Part shown: in pieces, positions 6,499 through 10,631 of the stretch
Layout: every line of letters begins with the position of its first letter
How positions within the stretch are numbered: position 1 is the stretch's first letter
NCBI GenBank assembly: GCA_030607895.1
Contig: JAUWJC010000099.1
Coordinates: 1-10,631 of the forward strand
Origin: Pirellulales bacterium
Lineage (GTDB): Bacteria; Planctomycetota; Planctomycetia; Pirellulales; Thermoguttaceae
DNA length: 10,631 nt
Direction of reading: 5' to 3'
Made by a program: the position numbers and the translations under genes
Notes under the pieces: generated by a model
What the model was told of the DNA's origin: nothing
The model's database searches: none
The model's input: only the letters and a program-made list of their open reading frames with translations

Positions 6499-6717
6499 TT
6501 ACAGTTTTTCCCGTTCCTCCCGGGATATTTCAGCCTGTCGGAGGATTTTGGCAAGCAATTCCCGTCCGATGTCCTGCTTGTGCGGGTTCGGAATTGTGAT
6601 GGTCAGGTCGCCCTTGACCACGAAGGGGTGTTTCCCGCCCGAGTAGGGACCATCGAACCCGGCTCGACGGAGATACTTGACGAAATCCCGCTGCTTGATG
6701 GGGCCAAATCTGGGCAT
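6499..6717 (-). CDS. hicA: HicA-family toxin (mRNA interferase)
   Basis: The 72-aa protein has the double-stranded-RNA-binding-like HicA fold signature: an N-terminal IKQRDFVKYLRRAGF helix, then GGKHPFVV with the conserved catalytic histidine (H30), DLTITIPNPHKQDIGRELLAKILRQAEIS, and a charged C-terminus. HicA toxins cleave mRNA during stress and are neutralised by HicB. The ATG at 6717 shares one base with the hicB stop (TGATG), so the two are translationally coupled. A TTG one codon upstream is possible but less likely. The catalytic residue is present, so the toxin looks functional. Antitoxin-first order is a known hic arrangement. Confidence 0.9.
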   Translation of the reverse strand: MPRFGPIKQRDFVKYLRRAGFDGPYSGGKHPFVVKGDLTITIPNPHKQDIGRELLAKILRQAEISREEREKL

Positions 6718-6965
6718 CAAGCGAGCTGCGCCTTTTTCACTTCGAGTTTGATGCCGTCAATCTCTGGAAGCGGCAGTTGCCGGTGTACGCGGAAGAGAAT
6801 CCACTCCTCCAGAGTCTCCTCCAATTCCTTGCGGCACTTCTCAAGCGTATTCGCGTTGGCGTAGACGCCCGGACACACGGGAATCTCGCCGTAGTAGCTG
6901 TTGTCATCAGCGAGAATCTCGTATTCCGCGCGGTTCATTGCTGCGTCTATGTATTGTCGAATCAT
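6717..6965 (-). CDS. hicB: HicB-family antitoxin
   Basis: This 82-aa protein carries the HicB RNase-H-like partial fold: EYEILADDNSYYGEIPVCPGVYANANTLEKCRKELEETLEEWILF, ending with a short LPEIDGIKLEVKKAQLA tail. It binds HicA and blocks its RNA-cleaving activity, and HicB proteins commonly repress their own operon. I see no separate C-terminal helix-turn-helix or ribbon-helix-helix domain, so any DNA binding would need a different surface. The start at 6965 is supported by GGAGG six bases upstream. The 125 bp to the next gene (7091) holds the likely promoter, but I cannot place it. Confidence 0.88.
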   Translation of the reverse strand: MIRQYIDAAMNRAEYEILADDNSYYGEIPVCPGVYANANTLEKCRKELEETLEEWILFRVHRQLPLPEIDGIKLEVKKAQLA

Positions 6966-6971
6966 TACGAT

Positions 6972-6976
6972 CCTCC
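6972..6976 (-). promoter_or_regulatory. Shine-Dalgarno of hicB
   Basis: On the minus strand GGGAGGATCGTA precedes the ATG at 6965, placing GGAGG at six-base spacing. A canonical SD here, unlike the neighbouring minus-strand genes, supports the start and fits the pair being acquired. Confidence 0.7.
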
Positions 6977-7090
6977 CAATCCGTGCGACAGACTACGTGC
7001 CAAGGGGTTTCTGCGCAGGCGCCCTTTGAGCCCAGACTTGGAATATATCACGCCGGTGCTCTCGTGGCCAGATGGCTACCCTCTGGCCGC

Positions 7091-8023
7091 CTACTCTCCG
7101 TCGCGGCCGAAGTTGTGGTCGATGGGGCCGGTCCCGACGTTCACCTCTTCGAGCGTCCAGCGATACTTGTAGCGGCTTACCAGGTGTTCGGCCAGGCGGA
7201 AGTATTCTTCCATCTCGCGCAGGTCGGCCTCGTCGATTTCCGCTCCCTTGGGCCGACCGGCGTGTCGCGAAATCAGCAGCAGGTGATATTTGCCCTGCTG
7301 GGGTACTACCATCGAGAATGCACCGGAAGCGTCGGCCCGGCAATAGACCCCACCCAACTTCACAAGCATTCGTATGGTTTTGTTGCTTTCGCGTGGCGGT
7401 GGATCTTGTGGACGGATGCCCGTTATCGAAAACCGTTCTTCGGGGTACTTGCCGTCGGGCAAAGCAATAATCACGGCGTTCTCATCGCCGGCGATTTTCG
7501 CGGTGCCCGGGTCGTAGATCAGTTTGCCCTCGATCAACACCCGTTCCCGGTTGGCTTCCTCGTAGGCAACCTGCATTTCAAAGGAGGCATCGCCCCGGCC
7601 GATGAAGTAGCCCGCGCCAAAACCGGTTGCCGCCACTACCAGAAACAGGATTGCCTGGACATAGACGGTTCGCCGGCTAAAGAGGATCATTTCCTGGGGG
7701 ACCGGTTGTCCGGGCAGTGGCGGGCCTTGCACGGCGGGCTGGTCCGGAGATGGCGTCCGTGGCGGGTCGGGCGGCTCTCTCTTCCGCCGGCGGGGTGACT
7801 CAATAGCGGCCGGCTCGTCGTCGTAAACGACCAGGTCCGAGGGCTCTTCGGCAACCTGGCTCGATTGAGCAAAGCGGCTCATCGTCATCGACGCGGCAGC
7901 CGCCTCCTCGCTGGGTACGATCTGAGATACCCCACATTTGGGGCACTCGATCTCCGTACCGACCTTCCGGGAGGCAATTCCCAGCAATTGGTTGCAGCGT
8001 TTGCAGTGAAAACGAATCGCCAT
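7091..8023 (-). CDS. Zinc-ribbon, proline-rich linker, single-TM protein with an exported C-terminal domain
   Basis: The 310-aa protein starts with a zinc ribbon (C7-x2-C10 and C27-x2-C30, in FHCKRCNQLL and IECPKCG). An acidic then proline-rich disordered linker spans about 40-110, and one hydrophobic helix lies at about 119-141 (TVYVQAILFLVVAATGFGAG). The outer region of about 168 residues includes LIEGKLIYDP, GDENAVIIALPDGKYPEERFSITGIRP and GGVYCRADASGAFSMVVPQQGKYHLLLISRHAG. That pattern suggests a carboxypeptidase-regulatory-like or similar beta-sandwich domain, probably outside the cytoplasmic membrane. This architecture is frequent in planctomycetes, where its role is mostly unknown. No SD precedes the ATG at 8023. 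I cannot assign a function. Confidence 0.85.
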   Translation of the reverse strand: MAIRFHCKRCNQLLGIASRKVGTEIECPKCGVSQIVPSEEAAAASMTMSRFAQSSQVAEEPSDLVVYDDEPAAIESPRRRKREPPDPPRTPSPDQPAVQGPPLPGQPVPQEMILFSRRTVYVQAILFLVVAATGFGAGYFIGRGDASFEMQVAYEEANRERVLIEGKLIYDPGTAKIAGDENAVIIALPDGKYPEERFSITGIRPQDPPPRESNKTIRMLVKLGGVYCRADASGAFSMVVPQQGKYHLLLISRHAGRPKGAEIDEADLREMEEYFRLAEHLVSRYKYRWTLEEVNVGTGPIDHNFGRDGE

Positions 8024-8056
8024 CGGTGGGACCAGCCCGGACTTCTCACCAGGAAA

Positions 8057-8371
8057 TTCACCACGGAGGACACGGCGCGGCCGGTGCCCGCAACCAAAAC
8101 CGCGCTTCTGTCCCTCAGCCCCCGGCTCTGCCGGGGGATTGTCGGAAATTCCATTGAACGCAGGTCATCGGCACCACCCATCCCCCGGCAAAGCCGGGGG
8201 CTGAGGGAATATTTCATCAGGAAAACAAGCTCTTACGAGTTTGTACTACGGAGAAGCGGCTTTGATTGGAGTTCTGATTTTCTTGCGTCAGACATCAGGA
8301 TATTTTCAACAATATCATTAAGAATACTAGCCTTTCAGTCAATCTCCGTGTCCTCCGTTCCTCCGTGGTGA
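8057..8371. repeat. Inverted CCACGGAGGACACGG repeats bounding an intergenic block
   Basis: TTCACCACGGAGGACACGG at 8057-8075 reappears inverted at 8346-8371, where CCGTGTCCTCCG is followed by an eight-base duplication (TTCCTCCG) and then TGGTGA. The ends therefore differ by one internal repeat unit. They enclose a second inverted repeat (8111-8208) and an AT-richer stretch (8210-8345) with no gene. The block fills the gap between the minus-strand genes ending at 8382 and starting at 8023. It is probably a composite of dispersed repeat families. Confidence 0.7.
8111..8208. repeat. BIME-like pair of GC-rich hairpins in inverted orientation
   Basis: The 28-bp arms 8111-8138 and 8181-8208 are reverse complements with one mismatch. 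Each arm begins or ends with CCTCAG/CTGAGG and contains its own hairpin: CCCCCGGC-TCT-GCCGGGGG at 8119-8137 and CCCCCGGC-AAA-GCCGGGGG at 8182-8200. The 42-nt spacer is 8139-8180. This is the REP-doublet layout expected of elements moved by REP-associated tyrosine transposases. No such transposase is encoded in the window. Confidence 0.85.
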
Positions 8372-8381
8372 GAAATGCGTA

Positions 8382-8651
8382 CTAGAGTTCCTCTTTCTTG
8401 CTCTCTTCGGGGGGTCTGGCCGAATCGACGAGCGAGTTGACGGCTTGGATCAGGACCAGGCTGACCAGATCAACGGCCCAGAGTACCCCGGCACCCAGGG
8501 AAACGCAGTCCAGCACCCGCCGCCCGGTTGCGTCGCCCATGCCTTCCAGCAGTCGGCCAAGGGCCAACAGCACGCAAATGGCAATCGGCAATACGACGGC
8601 CACGGCAGTCAACAGCAACAGGGCGTGAGTGGGAACCGGTTTTCCGGTCAT
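8382..8651 (-). CDS. Small two-helix membrane protein, function unknown
   Basis: This 89-aa product has two clear hydrophobic helices, about 8-32 (THALLLLTAVAVVLPIAICV) and 45-70 (LDCVSLGAGVLWAVDLVSLV), and a charged tail (DSARPPEESKKEEL). The loop between them contains LEGMGDATGRR. There is no signal-peptide cleavage site. I do not recognise a family. It is upstream of the zinc-ribbon membrane protein on the same strand, but the 358-bp repeat-filled gap argues against tight coupling. Start at 8651 is the only ATG consistent with the first helix; no SD is seen. Confidence 0.7.
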   Translation of the reverse strand: MTGKPVPTHALLLLTAVAVVLPIAICVLLALGRLLEGMGDATGRRVLDCVSLGAGVLWAVDLVSLVLIQAVNSLVDSARPPEESKKEEL

Positions 8652-8769
8652 GCGATTTCTTCTATTTTCCCCCTATCTTTGCTCATTTTGCTCACCGTCG
8701 AAGTCGGTGTCAATGGGGGGGACTGGGTATGGAAAAGTGGATAGGCGTATTTTGCCGTCTGCGGGCAGG

Positions 8770-8848
8770 CCGAAAAAGGGACCAGGTTTAATTTACCGGA
8801 ACGGCCCGAAGGGTGCTTCGCACAAATTAAACCTGGTCCCTTTTTCGG
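8770..8848. repeat. 79-nt palindromic element, copy 1
   Basis: The 25-bp arms 8770-8794 and 8824-8848 are exact reverse complements (outer sequence CCGAAAAAGGGACCAGG). A 29-nt spacer contains the small hairpin CGAAG-GGTG-CTTCG at 8807-8820. A diverged copy of exactly the same length lies at 10539-10617. Perfect arms suggest this copy is the younger one. It occupies part of the gene-free stretch 8652-9032. No transposase is present, so it would be non-autonomous. The strong stem with an AAAAA/TTTTT edge could also terminate transcription on either strand. Confidence 0.85.
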
Positions 8849-8849
8849 T

Positions 8850-8929
8850 CAGCTATCAGCACGAAATCCCCGCAAGAAACGCTGTTTCCAGAGGCTGAAA
8901 ACTGATAGCTGATAGCTGAAAGCTGATAG
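8850..8929. repeat. CTGATAG heptad array with an inverted copy
   Basis: Five 7-bp units run head to tail from 8895 to 8929: CTGAAAA, CTGATAG, CTGATAG, CTGAAAG, CTGATAG. An inverted CAGCTATCAGC at 8850-8860 matches GCTGATAGCTG at 8908-8918, so a stem can form. The array ends 18 bp before the -35 box of the promoter for the 9033 gene. It may be a regulatory binding array or a simple heptameric repeat. Confidence 0.75.
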
Positions 8930-8947
8930 TTGCTTTTCGTTGCTTGC

Positions 8948-8975
8948 TTGACATGGCTCTGTCAGATATCAGAAT
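8948..8975 (+). promoter_or_regulatory. Putative sigma70-type promoter for the gene at 9033
   Basis: TTGACA at 8948-8953 is a perfect -35 box. CAGAAT at 8970-8975 matches four of six -10 bases at 16-bp spacing. Transcription would begin near 8982, giving a leader of about 50 nt. AGAGG at 9022-9026 lies six bases before the ATG at 9033. Confidence 0.45.
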
Positions 8976-9032
8976 GAAACAAGGGGTAGTCACCGCTCGC
9001 AGCAGTCTTGCCAAACCCGCAAGAGGCCCGCC

Positions 9033-10616
9033 ATGAATCCATTCGGCCGTAGCTTGCTCGAATGGTTGTTGATGCTGGCGGTCTCGGCGATCGTCCGCGG
9101 CGCGTCCATTGGCAGCGCGGCCATTGGCATCGCGCCGGCAGCCGAAATCGTGCTTAAAGACGGCCGGGTTCTTCAGGGGAAGCTGGGGATGACTGCCGGA
9201 TTGGCCGAGATTCCGCAGGGCTTTCAGTCGGACGGGTTGGGCCCATTGCGGCTGATTCTGTTTATGGACGACGATCTGCGTCGGACTTTTGTCTCCAAGC
9301 GTCAGGTTCAGGAGGTTCGCGAGGAGGCCGCTGCTCAGGTGGTGGAGAAGTTCCGCATTCGGCAGCGGGTGCTCAGGCGAGGGCGGCTGGTGAAGAGCGT
9401 GGGGCCGATTGTCCGCATTCAGCCGTTCGACCAGTTTGGCCGGCGGATATTCACGATGAACACGCCTCGTGGCGAGGTGGACATTGTCCAGGGCATAACC
9501 GAGATCACGCCCGGCTGGACCAAGGTGGAAGGGATTTCGCACCTCTGGGACATGCGGATCGCCACCAGTTCGATTCCCAACGACGTTTTGGCCAAGATAC
9601 TGGCCAAGCGAATCGACCCGACCGACGTCGAGGACCGTAAGAAGATCGCCCGATTTTACCTGCAAGGCGAACGCTATGAAGAGGCCTACAAAGAGTTGGA
9701 GCGGATTCTGGCCGGTTTTCCCGACGATACGAAGCTCCGCGAGCAGATTGAGCCGTCGATCCGTTCGCTCCGGCAGCTTCGTGCCCAGCGGTTGCTGAAG
9801 GAATTGAAGCTGCGTCGCGAGGCCGGCCAACATCGCCTGGTGCTGGGGCTGCTTGAGAAGTTCCCGTCCGACGGCGTTGCCGGTGAGATTCTCCAGGCGG
9901 TTCGCGAGACGGTCGAGGAGTACGGCACGCTTCAGCGGCGGCGCGAGGAAGTTATCGAGCAGTTTGACGCGCTTCTGGCCAAAATCGGCTCGCCGGGCGA
10001 CCGGAAGCGGATCGAGCCGATCCGCGAGGAGATCGCCGCCGAGTTGAGCATCGATACGTTGGGACGCATGGCTGCTTTCCGCCAGATGTTGGACGACGAA
10101 AACCTGCTGCCGGAAGAGAAACTGGCGCTTGCCATAAGCGGTTGGCTGTTGGGTAGCAACTCGGCCACGGTCAACTTGCCGGTGGCCTTGTCGGCCCTGG
10201 ACGTGCGGAACCTTCTGCGGGAGTACCTCAACGAGCCGGTCAAGCTGCACCGGACGAAGATTTACGACAAGTTACACTCCCAGGAAGCCCGGTCGCCGTC
10301 CATGATCGTCAAGCTGATCTCCCACATGAAGCCTCCGGCGGAAACGCCGCCGCCGCCGGCCGAGACACCCGGATACCACGAATTGGAAGTGCCCGGTCTG
10401 GCGAAGGAGCCGCCGGTGCCGTACCTTGTGCAACTCCCGCCGGAGTACAATCCGTATCGTCGGTACCCGGCCGTTCTCAGTTTACACGGCTCCGGCACCA
10501 CGGCCGCGCGGCAGATCGACTGGTGGGCCGGCGAATGGCCGAAAAACGGACCCGGTTTAAATTGTTCGAAGCACCCACCCCGCCGGTACCGCAAAATAAA
10601 ACAGGTACCGTTTTAG
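9033..10616 (+). pseudogene. Secreted protein with alpha/beta-hydrolase domain, truncated by a repeat element
   Basis: A signal peptide (LLEWLLMLAVSAIV, probable cleavage near IAPAAE, about residue 36) leads to a region starting EIVLKDGRVLQGKLG. A long helical section follows (about 190-400; YLQGERYEEAYKELERILAGFP is TPR-like), then a proline-rich linker (PPAETPPPPAETP). Next comes the start of an alpha/beta-hydrolase domain: PYLVQLPPEYNPYRRYPAVLSLHGSGTT, with the HG oxyanion motif, then RQIDWWAGEW. At W502 the native sequence ends, because a 79-nt palindromic element begins at 10539. The last 25 residues and the TAG stop come from the element. The nucleophile elbow and the rest of the triad are missing, so hydrolase activity is unlikely. 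The rest may lie beyond the window. Similar planctomycete proteins continue well past this point, from memory of the family. Confidence 0.8.
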
Positions 10617-10617
10617 G
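10539..10617. repeat. 79-nt palindromic element, copy 2, inside the hydrolase gene
   Basis: Aligned without gaps to the reverse complement of 8770-8848, I count 61 identities in 79: 22 of 25 in the left arm, 20 of 29 in the spacer (including CGAAGCACCC) and 19 of 25 in the right arm. Both copies begin after GG with CCGAAAAA. Arms of this copy are no longer perfectly complementary, so it is older. It supplies the stop codon of the interrupted gene at 10614-10616. Confidence 0.8.
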
Positions 10618-10631
10618 CGCGGACCCCGGGT

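Noticed and set aside
6938..7798. 286-codon plus-strand open frame opposite the zinc-ribbon gene
   Set aside because: The minus-strand product has CxxC pairs, a TM helix and domain logic; the plus product has none.
7865..8371. Open frames across the 8111-8208 doublet on both strands, each containing LSPRLCRG
   Set aside because: Both are translations of the palindromic repeat, which stays open in several frames.
8652..8769. Coding or regulatory content upstream of the small membrane-protein gene
   Set aside because: Only a short TTTGCTCA duplication is visible; nothing supports a feature.
8895..8929. CRISPR array
   Set aside because: Heptad units without spacers, no 23-47-bp repeats anywhere, and no cas genes.
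8856..10250. 464-codon minus-strand open frame opposite the truncated hydrolase-domain gene
   Set aside because: The plus strand has a signal peptide, SD, promoter and domain order; the antisense product is low-complexity, rich in Q, L and R, and has no domain.

Overview
The window looks like chromosomal DNA of a GC-rich planctomycete-like bacterium. The support is indirect: high GC, weak or absent Shine-Dalgarno sequences on most genes, a zinc-ribbon/proline-rich/single-TM protein of a type common in that phylum, the style of the acetolactate synthase, and intergenic regions packed with palindromic repeats. No rRNA or marker gene is present to settle the taxonomy.

Layout. Positions 1-33 are the tail of a plus-strand gene. 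A near-perfect 60-bp palindrome (60-119) separates it from a convergent minus-strand cluster transcribed from 3297 down to 155: tsaD (tRNA t6A synthesis), a DUF1611/DgcN-family protein, and an enolase-superfamily dipeptide epimerase/DgcA-like racemase. The last two overlap by ATGA and probably act together on D-glutamate or a peptidoglycan-derived dipeptide. A divergent intergenic region (3298-3613) holds a REP-like inverted repeat and leads to a plus-strand acetolactate synthase large-subunit gene (ilvB type). That gene has a strong SD and a GTG start but is split by a one-base frameshift near 4591.

From 5386 to about 6990 the sequence changes character. It holds a possible 41-aa peptide overlapping the ilvB stop, a stretch of competing hairpins ending in T6 (5646-5804), a 58-aa coiled-coil protein, an unrecognised 91-aa protein, 11-bp tandem repeats, and a minus-strand hicB-hicA toxin-antitoxin pair. 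I read this as a small accessory islet.

From 7091 to 8651, two minus-strand genes encode a zinc-ribbon membrane protein and a small two-helix membrane protein. They are separated by a nested composite of two inverted repeats. From 8652 to 9032 there is a 79-nt palindromic element, a heptad repeat array and a plausible sigma70-type promoter. This promoter precedes a secreted planctomycete-type protein (9033-10616) whose C-terminal alpha/beta-hydrolase domain is cut off by a second, diverged copy of the same 79-nt element.

The main novelty is the load of several distinct non-autonomous palindromic elements, one of which ends a coding region. The structured, terminator-like leader at 5646-5804 and the D-amino-acid/dipeptide gene pair next to tsaD are also worth following up.
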